Assembly: GCF_004208415.1 (NCBI RefSeq)
Contig: NZ_CP035758.1
Coordinates: 10,044,001-10,108,000, forward strand
DNA: 64,000 nt
Direction: 5' to 3'
Source: Ktedonosporobacter rubrisoli
GTDB lineage: Bacteria; Chloroflexota; Ktedonobacteria; Ktedonobacterales; Ktedonobacteraceae
The position numbers and the translations under genes were made by a program. The notes under the pieces are model-generated. The model made no database searches. It worked only from the letters and a program-made list of their open reading frames with translations, and was not told where the DNA came from. Numbering within the stretch: the stretch's first letter is position 1; each line of letters starts with the position of its first letter. This document shows positions 9,291 through 17,537 of the stretch, in pieces.

Positions 9291-10031
9291 ATGCGTGGTA
9301 TTCTCGAAGGTATGGGCCTGACCTTTAGCCATCTCTTTCGCCCTAAGGTCACCAGGCTCTATCCTTACGAAAAGCCACGGCTGCCAGCACGGAGCCGTGG
9401 CTTAATCCAGTTGATCGCCGAAGAAGGGTTAAAGACCGAATTTAATCTGAAGTGCGAAGCATGCCTTCTCTGCGAAAAGGCCTGCCCCCCACGTGCGATT
9501 ACCATTGAATATGAGCCACTCAACGAGTGGAAAGAACGCCCCTGGTATCAATCCTATATTCGCGAAGGGGCAGAAAAATTTACGCCGCGTAAGCTTACAC
9601 CGGCGTCAGGCTCGCCCAAAGCGGGCTTTTATAAGACACGTATCTCCGAATATGCCGTGGAGTACTTTAACAGGCCGGTGGCACCGTGCGTGGCCATGCC
9701 TGTCAAGGACCATCTAGAGCCAGAGATTGATCTGAGTAAGGTTGATACGTTGCTGGCAACGTGGTCGCAAGAAGCTGGCGACTTACCGGCGCTCCTGGAT
9801 GAGATCATGGATATCTACGGCTATCTTCCCTTAAAAGCCGCCAAGCGTGTTGTGCAGGCGCGTGGCGTGGATCTTAGCGATGTCTTTGGAATCGCTACCA
9901 TGAGTCCCAAATTCAAGCCCGCCCCAGCCGTGAAGGGGATTACGCGTGACGATCAGCCCGAGCGCGGACTGGCTCCTGACAAGCGTGGAGTGTGGGGAAA
10001 TATTCATCATGTGAGGCAGCCAAATGCCTGA
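9291..10031 (+). CDS. Hybrid ferredoxin: NuoI-like N-terminus joined to the helical part of NuoE
   Basis: Residues about 35-75 resemble NuoI, with a single [4Fe-4S] motif C-EAC-LLC-EKACP; the second cluster motif of NuoI is missing. Residues about 150-225 (DEIMDIYGYLPLKAAKRVV, then VDLSDVFGIATMSPKF) match the helical N-terminal part of NuoE (24 kDa subunit), but the thioredoxin-like [2Fe-2S] part is absent. It therefore looks like an electron-transfer and docking protein between the NuoB and NuoF products. It starts 3 bases after nuoB and overlaps the NuoF gene by 8 bases, showing tight translational coupling. I know of no named family with this architecture; the fusion is read from the sequence, the role is inference. 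Confidence 0.75.
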   Translation: MRGILEGMGLTFSHLFRPKVTRLYPYEKPRLPARSRGLIQLIAEEGLKTEFNLKCEACLLCEKACPPRAITIEYEPLNEWKERPWYQSYIREGAEKFTPRKLTPASGSPKAGFYKTRISEYAVEYFNRPVAPCVAMPVKDHLEPEIDLSKVDTLLATWSQEAGDLPALLDEIMDIYGYLPLKAAKRVVQARGVDLSDVFGIATMSPKFKPAPAVKGITRDDQPERGLAPDKRGVWGNIHHVRQPNA

Positions 10032-11355
10032 TTTCAAGAAAACTTATCGTGTCTTGCGCCTGCAAGATGATCCCGATGTACGTGAGCTCTCCGCCTATCG
10101 TAGCGCTGGTGGCTATGCTGCGCTAGAAAAAGCTATTCGCGAGCAAAGCCCTGAGCAGGTTATCCAGCAAGTAGTTGATGCGAAATTGCGGGGGAGAGGC
10201 GGAGCCGGTCGCCTCACCGGCGAAAAGTGGCGTATTGTGCGTCAGGCTGAAGATAATCAAAAATATGTCATCTGTAACGCCTACGACGCGGATAGCCGTT
10301 CGCTGCTTGCACGCTCATTGCTAGAGCACAATCCCCATCAGGTCATTGAAGGCATTGTCCTGGCGGCCTATGCTGTGGGAGCTTCTGAGGCCTATCTCTT
10401 CACCCGTAGCCTCTATCGTGAGGGAGTTGAGACAGTACGTGCGGCTCTGCAAGAGGCTGTGGAGGCTAACCTTGTTGGTCGCGATATCCTTGGCACTGAT
10501 TATAGCTGTAATATCAGCGTGCTGGGAGTCGATATGGGCTTTATGGGCGGTGAAGAGACTGTTCAAATAGCTCTAATTAAGGGGCGGCGAGGCATGCCGG
10601 AGCAGCGTCCTCCGTATCCGGCGCAGTATGGTTTGTGGGATAAGCCAACGGCCATCAACAATATTGAGACCCTGGCCAATGTGCCGCTGATTGTGCGCGA
10701 TGGCGCTTCTGCCTTTAGTAAGGTGGGTACCTCTATAACTGGGGGAACAAAGGTCCTGACCGTCTATGACTATGCTCCTGAGAGTAAGCCAGCCGTTGTT
10801 GAGGTCCCCTTTGGAACCACGCTTCGCGATATTTTAACACATGCAGGTTTGAGCCACGCGGATAATGAAGTGCGCGCAGTGGTTGTGGGTGGCGCTGAAG
10901 GTGGTGCTCTGCCTACTTCGTTATTGGATACGCCATATGATTTCGATCCGCTTGAGAATGCAGGTACTATCGTGGGATCTAGCGTTATTGAACTGCTCCC
11001 CATTAACACCTGTATGGTTGCCTGGGCCCTGGAGCGGAACCGTTATCTCAGCAAGGAATCATGTGGTAAATGTGTTCCATGCCGTCTGGGTGTGAAGCGC
11101 ATTGCGGGCATTCTTGAAGGGATTGTAAGCGATCTGGGTGTCAATGGTGATCTAGAGGTTCTTGATGAGTTCGCAGAGTATGTGCCCAATGGCTCGCTAT
11201 GTGGCTTTGGCGTGCAGGCTCCCAACTCTCTTAAGACGGCTAAACGCTACTGGCCCGAACATTTCACTATGCATATTCAAGAATTACAATGCCCAACGGG
11301 TACCTGTGTGCCTGTGCGCGCGCATCGTTTTGTGACGAAGCATGTCTTGCCATAA
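10024..11355 (+). CDS. NuoF-like flavoprotein (NADH-binding subunit family) with altered FMN/NADH loop
   Basis: The 443-residue protein follows NuoF: the glycine-rich FMN loop GRGGAGRLTGEKW, MGGEETVQIALIKG, RPPYPAQYGLW, INNIETLANVP, and the N3 [4Fe-4S] ligands ESCGKCVPCR with a later SLCGFG. One striking change: the segment that in NuoF reads roughly NADEGDPGAF-DR is here NAYDADSRSLLAR, removing the acidic/glycine residues that line the FMN and nicotinamide pocket. Either the electron donor is not NADH or binding is changed. It overlaps the preceding gene by 8 bases. Family assignment is strong; catalytic competence is uncertain. Confidence 0.85.
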   Translation: MPDFKKTYRVLRLQDDPDVRELSAYRSAGGYAALEKAIREQSPEQVIQQVVDAKLRGRGGAGRLTGEKWRIVRQAEDNQKYVICNAYDADSRSLLARSLLEHNPHQVIEGIVLAAYAVGASEAYLFTRSLYREGVETVRAALQEAVEANLVGRDILGTDYSCNISVLGVDMGFMGGEETVQIALIKGRRGMPEQRPPYPAQYGLWDKPTAINNIETLANVPLIVRDGASAFSKVGTSITGGTKVLTVYDYAPESKPAVVEVPFGTTLRDILTHAGLSHADNEVRAVVVGGAEGGALPTSLLDTPYDFDPLENAGTIVGSSVIELLPINTCMVAWALERNRYLSKESCGKCVPCRLGVKRIAGILEGIVSDLGVNGDLEVLDEFAEYVPNGSLCGFGVQAPNSLKTAKRYWPEHFTMHIQELQCPTGTCVPVRAHRFVTKHVLP

Positions 11356-11383
11356 TTGAGTTTTAGGAGCTTCGGAAAAGAAG

Positions 11384-13792
11384 ATGGCTATATCAATCCG
11401 CGATAATTTCTCGCTCACAGTTCAGGAGCCTAAAGAGCCGATGGTGCGCAATGAGGTGGGTCATCCCAGCTTCACGATCACCGTCGATGGCAAAGTAATG
11501 CAGGCCTACGAGGGCCAGACCATCCTGAGCGTAGCAGAAGATAACGGGATTAGCGATATCCCTAATCTGTGTAATGATGAAAAGCTTGAGCCGACTTCGG
11601 CCTGTCGTATGTGCCTTGTGCATATCGAGGGCGTAGACCGGCCGCTGCCTTCGTGCAACACGGCAGCGACTCCCGGTATGGTCGTGACAACAAACTCAGA
11701 TGAGCTCTTCCATATTCGGCGCACGAATCTTGAAATGATGCTCTCCGACCATAATGCTTATTGCCAGCCTCCCTGTCAGATAGACTGTCCTACGCACATC
11801 GACATTCCAGGATATTTGGAGCTCATTGCTAAGGGCTCGATGAAAGAGGCCGCACGCCTGGTTAAGGAAGTGCTGCCCTTCCCCTTTATTCTGGGTCTGA
11901 CCTGCCCGGCGCCCTGTCAGAAGGCTTGCCGCCGCGGCCTTGTCGATGAGGAGATCGCTATATGTCGTATGCACGGCCACGCTGCTGAGACATGTCTGCT
12001 AGAGCCTCCCACCCCTTATGTCAAAGATCCAGCTACCGGGAAACGCGTGGCCGTTGTTGGTGCGGGTCCTGCTGGTCTATCCTGTGCCTATTATCTCGCG
12101 CTGCGCGGCCACTATTGCAAGGTATTCGATATGCAACCCCAGCCGGGTGGCATGCTGCGCTATGGCATTCCTGAGTACCGCCTGCAGAAGGATATGATGG
12201 ATCGCGAGATCGATCATGTCTGGGATCTGGGCGTTGATCTGCAGACTAACGTCAAGCTGGGTACCGATTTCACTATTGATGATCTTTTCGCTCAGGGCTT
12301 TGATGCCGTCTATCTGGCCATAGGCTGCTGGACCAGTAACGCGTTGCGCGTGCCTGGTGAGGAGGCCGAGGGCGTGGTGAACGCGATTGCTTACCTTGGT
12401 GAGAAGGTAGAAGGCAAGCCCGTACCGGTCGACGATTCCAAGGAAGTCGTCGTTATCGGTGGTGGTTTTACCGCATTTGACTGCACGCGTACTTCGCTGC
12501 GTCTTGGCGCCAAAGTGCATACGATGTATCGTCGTGGTCGCGGCGAAATGGGCGCGACGATGGAAGAAGTTGAGGACGGTGAGGCCGAAGGCACGGATCT
12601 ACAGCTCTTTGTCAGTCAGACGCGCATCGTTACTGAGAATGGTAAGGCAACGGGTGTCGAGTTTGTGAAGAACAAACTTGGCGAGCCCGACGCTAGTGGT
12701 CGTCGTCGCCCTGTCCCCATTCCTGGCTCTGAGTTCGTCGTGGGATGCGATACGGTGATCCCGGCCATTGGTCAGGCTGTGGACACAAAAGTACTTGACG
12801 AGAAATCTGGCGTGAAGTGGACGAAGTGGAAGACTATTCAGACTAACCCGCATAACTATATGACGGATCGCCAGGCTGTCTTTGCCGGTGGTGACTGTCA
12901 GATGGGAGCCAAGACGATTATCGAGTGCGTAGCACAGGGTAAACTTGGTGCGCGCTCTATCCATGCCTTCTTGATGGGTGAGGAAATGAGCGAGGTTGCG
13001 CGTCGTCTGGAACTGGAAGAGCGCAAGCCTGATCTCTTCGATATTGTCCCGTATAAGCCAGTTGAGCCAAAGGTGAAGATGCCCATGCTTCCTTATGAAG
13101 AGCGTAAGCGCAACTTCAGGCTCATTGAAATGGGCTATATCCAGGAACAGGCTGAGCGTGAGGCTGCCCGCTGCTTACAATGTGCCTGTCCGGCGGCTGG
13201 TCAATGCGATCTGCAGAAATACAGTATCGAGCATGGCCTGGCTGATAATCGCTTCCACGACGGCGAGCCCAGCGATTATCACGATTATGAGGTAGATGTC
13301 TCGCACAGCTTTATTCTGCGCGACCCCAATAAGTGCATTAACTGCACGCAGTGTGTGCGTGTCTGCCATGACGTCATCGGGCCAGATTGTTACGGTATGT
13401 TCGGTAAGGGCTTTGATACGATCGTCTCGACGCCGTTCAATGTAAGCTTGCATGATACTGACTGCGTTTCCTGCGGCGCCTGCGTTCAGGTATGTCCGAC
13501 CGGCTCGCTGATGATGGCTGAACGTTACCTGGCCCGCTACGCCTTCGCCCTTGATCGCTGTATCTTCTGCGGCGATTGTGTTGAGGTCTGTCCTCACGGC
13601 GCTCTGGGTGAGACGCCTAACTTTGAGCTTTCCTTCTTCAATCGCTTTGGCGATGATGTGACTCTGGAGAAGGATGATCTGGCCAATGCCCCCGATTACC
13701 TGGTGCGCCAGCGCTTGCCACGTAGCAAGAAGAGCTTGCCGGTAATGAGCCCATTGGTTCGCCCATTGCCCGCTCGTGGCATTCGCGAGTAG
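11384..13792 (+). CDS. NuoG-type [2Fe-2S] domain fused to GltD-like flavin oxidoreductase and ferredoxin clusters
   Basis: An 802-residue multi-domain electron carrier. Residues about 25-115: NuoG/HydA-like [2Fe-2S] domain (NLC, SACRMC, PSC). About 120-200: GltD-type N-terminal cluster region (CQPPC, DCPTHIDIPGYLEL, LTCPAPCQKACRRG). About 220-550: two dinucleotide folds, VAVVGAGPAGLSCAYYLA for FAD and VVIGGGFTAFDCTR for NAD(P)H. C-terminal: RCLQCACP, then three ferredoxin motifs CINCTQCVRVC, CVSCGACVQVCP and CIFCGDCVEVCP. The order suggests NAD(P)H oxidised at the GltD module with electrons passed to the NuoF/NuoB parts, possibly with bifurcation; this is inference. Last gene of the operon, 28 bases after the NuoF gene. 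Confidence 0.88.
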   Translation: MAISIRDNFSLTVQEPKEPMVRNEVGHPSFTITVDGKVMQAYEGQTILSVAEDNGISDIPNLCNDEKLEPTSACRMCLVHIEGVDRPLPSCNTAATPGMVVTTNSDELFHIRRTNLEMMLSDHNAYCQPPCQIDCPTHIDIPGYLELIAKGSMKEAARLVKEVLPFPFILGLTCPAPCQKACRRGLVDEEIAICRMHGHAAETCLLEPPTPYVKDPATGKRVAVVGAGPAGLSCAYYLALRGHYCKVFDMQPQPGGMLRYGIPEYRLQKDMMDREIDHVWDLGVDLQTNVKLGTDFTIDDLFAQGFDAVYLAIGCWTSNALRVPGEEAEGVVNAIAYLGEKVEGKPVPVDDSKEVVVIGGGFTAFDCTRTSLRLGAKVHTMYRRGRGEMGATMEEVEDGEAEGTDLQLFVSQTRIVTENGKATGVEFVKNKLGEPDASGRRRPVPIPGSEFVVGCDTVIPAIGQAVDTKVLDEKSGVKWTKWKTIQTNPHNYMTDRQAVFAGGDCQMGAKTIIECVAQGKLGARSIHAFLMGEEMSEVARRLELEERKPDLFDIVPYKPVEPKVKMPMLPYEERKRNFRLIEMGYIQEQAEREAARCLQCACPAAGQCDLQKYSIEHGLADNRFHDGEPSDYHDYEVDVSHSFILRDPNKCINCTQCVRVCHDVIGPDCYGMFGKGFDTIVSTPFNVSLHDTDCVSCGACVQVCPTGSLMMAERYLARYAFALDRCIFCGDCVEVCPHGALGETPNFELSFFNRFGDDVTLEKDDLANAPDYLVRQRLPRSKKSLPVMSPLVRPLPARGIRE

Positions 13793-13993
13793 CACCTGAC
13801 AAAAACTTAGAGGCTGGAGTCTCATTCGAGGCTTTGGCCTTTTTTGTTGGCGTCTAAAGGGCTCCAGGCGAAGATGATGTATACTATACTGTAAATAGAC
13901 TCGAAAACAGGTAGCCGTTCTTGAAGAGAGTTTAAGGGCAGTAACGTTCATCTACTAGCTAGATCTTATGGTGCTTGGAAAGGCTTGTTTGGT

Positions 13994-15376
13994 ATGGTAC
14001 AGCAGCGCGCTTTACGCTTCCCTGAAGGTTTTTTATGGGGCACGGCGTCTTCATCCCATCAGTGCGAAGGGGACAATACGAATAATCAGTGGTATCGCTG
14101 GGAGCAACAGGGGCGTATTCTGAGTGGGGATGTATGTGGGAAGGCAGCTAACTGGTGGCAGGCTGCTGAAAAAGATTTTGAGTTGGCGGAACAGATGGAG
14201 AACAGCGCGTTGCGCCTGAGCCTTGAGTGGAGCCGGATCGAACCAACGGAGGGACGTTGGGATAGTGCGGCGCTAGAGCGTTATCGTGCTATGCTGAAAG
14301 ATCTGCAGCGGCGCGGGATGAAACCAGTTGTGACCTTGCACCATTTTACTGAACCGCTCTGGTTTGTTGAGCGAGGCGGTTTTGCCGAAGAAAGCAATAT
14401 TCGCTACTTTATTCGTTACGTGCGCTATGTGGTTGAGGGCCTGACTGATCTTTGCGATTTCTGGGTGACCATAAATGAGCCGAATGTCTACGCGGTAGAA
14501 GGCTATTTGCTGGGCACATTTCCTCCTGCTGAACAGGACATGCGCAAGACCTTTTATGTGTTGCACAATCTCCTGCAGGCCCATATAGAAGCGTTTTATG
14601 CTATCCGCCGCATCCAGCCGAGAGCGCAAATTGGCTATTGCCTGCATTACCGTCTGTTTGATCCGGCCAATCCTCTCTCTCCGCTGGATCGTAGCACCGC
14701 AGAGCTTCATAATACCTTCTTTAACTGGGGGATCTTGCAGGCTGCCGAGAGTGGTTCCTTTCCTTTTCCGGCCAATCTATTTCTGGGGCCGCTAAGCAAA
14801 GCCGCAGGAGCCAGAGATTATCATGGGGTGAATTATTATACCCGCGAAATGGTGCGCTTTGATCCGGGCATGCCCTCAGAGATGTTCGGGCACCGCTTCT
14901 TACGTCCTGGTGCAGCACATAACGACCCGGGGATAGATGATAGTTTTGGAGAGATTTATCCAGAAGGGCTGTATCAGGTATTGAAGAATGTGTATAGGCG
15001 GGCGCGGGGAAATAAGCCAATCTTTATTACCGAAAATGGTTTTAGCGATGTCCTTGATGATCGACGGCCGCGTGCTATACTTGAGCATCTGGTGATGGTG
15101 CATCAAGCTATTCAAGAAGGAATTCCAGTGGGTGGGTATTTCCATTGGACGCTTGTAGACAATTTTGAATGGAACAACGGCTGGTATGTACGTTTTGGCT
15201 TGATCGAGATGGACCCTCGTACTCAAGTACGCACGCCGCGGCGCAGTGCCAGCATGTTTGGAGAGATTTGTCGCGCGAATGCTATCACCGAAGAGATTGT
15301 TGAGCGCTATGCTCCTGAAGCAGCTGAGGCTATCTTTGGTGCGGCAGGAGGAACGCCGCGCCAACTGATCGTTTAA
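13994..15376 (+). CDS. Family 1 glycoside hydrolase (beta-glucosidase type)
   Basis: Retaining beta-glycosidase, probably cytoplasmic as no signal peptide is seen. The GH1 signature FPEGFLWGTASSSHQ opens the protein; acid/base Glu162 is in TINEPN and nucleophile Glu347 in ITENG (numbering from the ATG at 13994). Trp-rich C-terminal aglycone segment WTLVDNFEWNNGW is present. The ATG at 13994 is preferred over the TTG at 13985 because GGAAAGG lies 10 bases upstream of it and only one base from the TTG. Length about 460 is normal. The last four bases overlap the stop of the convergent gene. Substrate not determinable. Confidence 0.93.
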   Translation: MVQQRALRFPEGFLWGTASSSHQCEGDNTNNQWYRWEQQGRILSGDVCGKAANWWQAAEKDFELAEQMENSALRLSLEWSRIEPTEGRWDSAALERYRAMLKDLQRRGMKPVVTLHHFTEPLWFVERGGFAEESNIRYFIRYVRYVVEGLTDLCDFWVTINEPNVYAVEGYLLGTFPPAEQDMRKTFYVLHNLLQAHIEAFYAIRRIQPRAQIGYCLHYRLFDPANPLSPLDRSTAELHNTFFNWGILQAAESGSFPFPANLFLGPLSKAAGARDYHGVNYYTREMVRFDPGMPSEMFGHRFLRPGAAHNDPGIDDSFGEIYPEGLYQVLKNVYRRARGNKPIFITENGFSDVLDDRRPRAILEHLVMVHQAIQEGIPVGGYFHWTLVDNFEWNNGWYVRFGLIEMDPRTQVRTPRRSASMFGEICRANAITEEIVERYAPEAAEAIFGAAGGTPRQLIV

Positions 15377-15978
15377 GGCGTCATAAACTGGCAGATATAG
15401 GGGGATACAGGGCCAGCGGTCTTGTAAGCAGGCGTGCCAGGGAAAGCAGGTGGTAAGAGCTGTTGTTGCTGAAGCGTCTCCTGAAGAATATCGTGGGCTC
15501 CAATGCGCCTGGCCGTAGTAAGGGCTGTGTTAAGGATGGCCTGCGCTGCGCGTGCGGCGCGATCGCTGCTAGTTCGGGACCAGGCCTCGCCTAGCCAGAA
15601 GCTCGCTCGGATGCGCTCGCGGGCTGCTTCAAGTTGCTGCTGCTTCTCAGTTGTGCAAGTATCCCAAAAGCGCCAGATCCGCCAGGCTTTCTTAAAATGA
15701 ACAAGACTGGCTCCCGGATAATTTTGTTGCAGTTGATAAATGCCTGAAGCGATCTCAAACCAGCCCCAGGCTTGAGCTTCGGCAAATGAGCGCGTAGTGA
15801 AAGGGGCTTGAGCCGTGCCATGTTGGACAATTGAAAGTTCTCCGCTGAGCCGCCGTAGCGCGGTATATGTCCGCAGGAGTAAGGCATTTGCATCATGTAG
15901 ATCGCCCCGCAAGCAGATTTGTAATGCTTGCTGAGCGCATGCTCTGGCATTTTCGTAGGAAAGAAGTGCTTCTTCCAT
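15373..15978 (-). CDS. Unknown all-helical protein
   Basis: A 201-residue protein with no signal peptide or membrane segment. It is rich in Ala, Gln, Arg and Trp with recurring helical stretches such as NARACAQQALQICLRGDLHDA and ARAAQAILNTALTTARR, reminiscent of TPR-like helical hairpins, but no clear TPR consensus. I do not recognise a family. Convergent with and overlapping the end of the GH1 gene by 4 bases. Coding status is supported by its length and by consistent amino-acid composition. Confidence 0.6.
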   Translation of the reverse strand: MEEALLSYENARACAQQALQICLRGDLHDANALLLRTYTALRRLSGELSIVQHGTAQAPFTTRSFAEAQAWGWFEIASGIYQLQQNYPGASLVHFKKAWRIWRFWDTCTTEKQQQLEAARERIRASFWLGEAWSRTSSDRAARAAQAILNTALTTARRIGAHDILQETLQQQQLLPPAFPGTPAYKTAGPVSPYICQFMTP

Positions 15979-16424
15979 GCTAAATGTACCTTTCCTGGCT
16001 GCTTCCCCGTGCTATAGATGTCCTATGGTTTTATCAAGGCCTGCGCGTAGTTCAAGGCTTCTGCGTACAGTATAGTCTGTCTTTTCGAGGATAGCTAGCT
16101 CTTCGTCTCGCTTTAAGCGAAAGCATAGAGCGACGCCCGCCGCTGGCTGTGCTCTATGATTACTTGTACTGACGTGGACGAGGGAAGGATCGAAGCCAGA
16201 AAGAGAGCATGATAAGGCTAAAATATGTGCAATAACCATACCCCATATACCTACTACTACAGCTCTCTGCGAGGGAATGAAGCTTTGGGGCGGAGAAAGA
16301 AGTTAGTACTTGATAGATAGCTTGTCACGTATAAGCGCGACGTGCTACACTCTGTAGCGGGATATAGTAATATCGTTAAACTAGATCCTTAAAGCTATCA
16401 TAAAAATAGGGTGATAAATAAGAG
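15979..16424. other. Intergenic region before the PRC/BON gene
   Basis: About 450 bases between divergent genes. The right end holds a promoter (listed separately). A 75-codon minus-strand frame at 16012-16239 has no convincing ribosome site or protein character and is not called. Confidence 0.4.
16322..16351 (+). promoter_or_regulatory. Promoter of the PRC/BON gene
   Basis: TTGTCA at 16322-16327, 18-base spacer, then TACACT at 16346-16351 with a TGC extension directly before it. It lies 74 bases before the start codon. Confidence 0.5.
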
Positions 16425-17426
16425 ATGGATAAGGCAACGTCAATTTCTGAGATGCACAAATTTCGCTTTGGTAGCAAAGTATTTTGCTCTGATGGTGAAG
16501 ATGGTGTGCTAACACATGTGTGTTTTGATTCCGCTACCTCGCGTTTGACTCATGTGGGTGTGAAGCAAGGGCGTATCTTCGGGAAGACCGTATATCTGGC
16601 TGTCGAGCAGATTGTCGATGCCTCTAGCGAAGCTGTGAGACTGGGTATAACGCTCGATGAATTAGCAAAGGCCAGCGCTTCAGAGCCAACGGGAGCCTTA
16701 TTTGATGGCAGGAGCGCGGTGCGGCAGGATAATGGTAGCGCTAGAGGAACATTGCTCCTTGTGGGAGTGCATCCCGATAACGATGAGCTTGCATATATTG
16801 TGGCCCGTGGTTTGCACGCTGGTCAGGATACCTTATTGCTGGGTGCACATATAACGAGGCTGGAGCGGGGGCAGATAGCCTTTTCTCTGCCTGATGCGGC
16901 GCTGCAGACGCTTCCCCCCTATCGCTCGGATGCCGAACTGCAAAGGGAGGTAGAAGAGATTCTTTTTGATCTTACGCCACTGCATGTGGATTTTAAGGGA
17001 ATGCGCGTGCGCGTACTGGATAGCGTGCTGTACCTGGATGGGAATATTTCTAGCTCGCTGCGGGGCGATATGGTACAGGATCAGGCCATGGGCGTACAGG
17101 GTCTGCTAGAGATTAAAAATCGTCTCGTGGGAGATGACAAGCTCGCTGGTGATCTGGCTATGGCGCTTTCTCGTGATCCGCGAACACGTGAGCTACCTAT
17201 TGGGGTCTATCCGCGCCTTGGTGTTGTGCGCTTGAGCGGGGCCGTGCACAATGGGCAACAGAAGGAAGCTGCTGGGGAAATTGCAAGTAAATTTGCCGGT
17301 GTACAGGCTGTGACCAATGATCTTGTGGTTGATCCTAAGGCTGACATGCTGCGCGTAATGTCGTCTGCCGCTGGCGGCGAAGCTGATGATATTGTGCCAG
17401 GTAAATATATCAGACACACAAAGTAA
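16425..17426 (+). CDS. PRC-barrel-like protein with two BON domains
   Basis: Residues about 10-85 resemble a PRC barrel (FRFGSKVFCSDGEDGVLTHV, then KTVYLAVEQIVDAS). After a linker, two BON-type modules follow: LQREVEEILFDLTPLHVDFKG with the inner RVRVLDSVLYLDGNISS, and a second near AGDLAMALSRDPRTRELPIGVYP with VRLSGAVHNGQQKEAA and GVQAVTNDLVV. BON domains usually bind membranes or envelope partners, but no signal peptide or transmembrane segment is present, so it is likely cytoplasmic or membrane-peripheral. Its own promoter and terminator flank it, so it is monocistronic. Function unknown; possible stress or envelope adaptor. Confidence 0.75.
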   Translation: MDKATSISEMHKFRFGSKVFCSDGEDGVLTHVCFDSATSRLTHVGVKQGRIFGKTVYLAVEQIVDASSEAVRLGITLDELAKASASEPTGALFDGRSAVRQDNGSARGTLLLVGVHPDNDELAYIVARGLHAGQDTLLLGAHITRLERGQIAFSLPDAALQTLPPYRSDAELQREVEEILFDLTPLHVDFKGMRVRVLDSVLYLDGNISSSLRGDMVQDQAMGVQGLLEIKNRLVGDDKLAGDLAMALSRDPRTRELPIGVYPRLGVVRLSGAVHNGQQKEAAGEIASKFAGVQAVTNDLVVDPKADMLRVMSSAAGGEADDIVPGKYIRHTK

Positions 17427-17443
17427 TAAATCCTTGAACAAAG

Positions 17444-17496
17444 ATCGAAGGTCTGGCAGTATTAGATAGCTTGTTTAGTAGTGCCAGGCCTTCGAT
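17444..17496. terminator. Bidirectional terminator
   Basis: A 15-bp inverted repeat with a single G-U pair (ATCGAAGGTCTGGCA at 17444-17458, partner at 17482-17496) between convergent genes ending at 17426 and 17538. Confidence 0.7.
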
Positions 17497-17537
17497 TTCG
17501 TGTCTTCTGAGAATGCGCGATACCAGCTAAAGCGCGC

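Noticed and set aside
13175..13951. 258-codon minus-strand frame opposite the ferredoxin part of the GltD fusion
   Set aside because: Fully antisense to a gene with clear iron-sulfur motifs; no motifs of its own.
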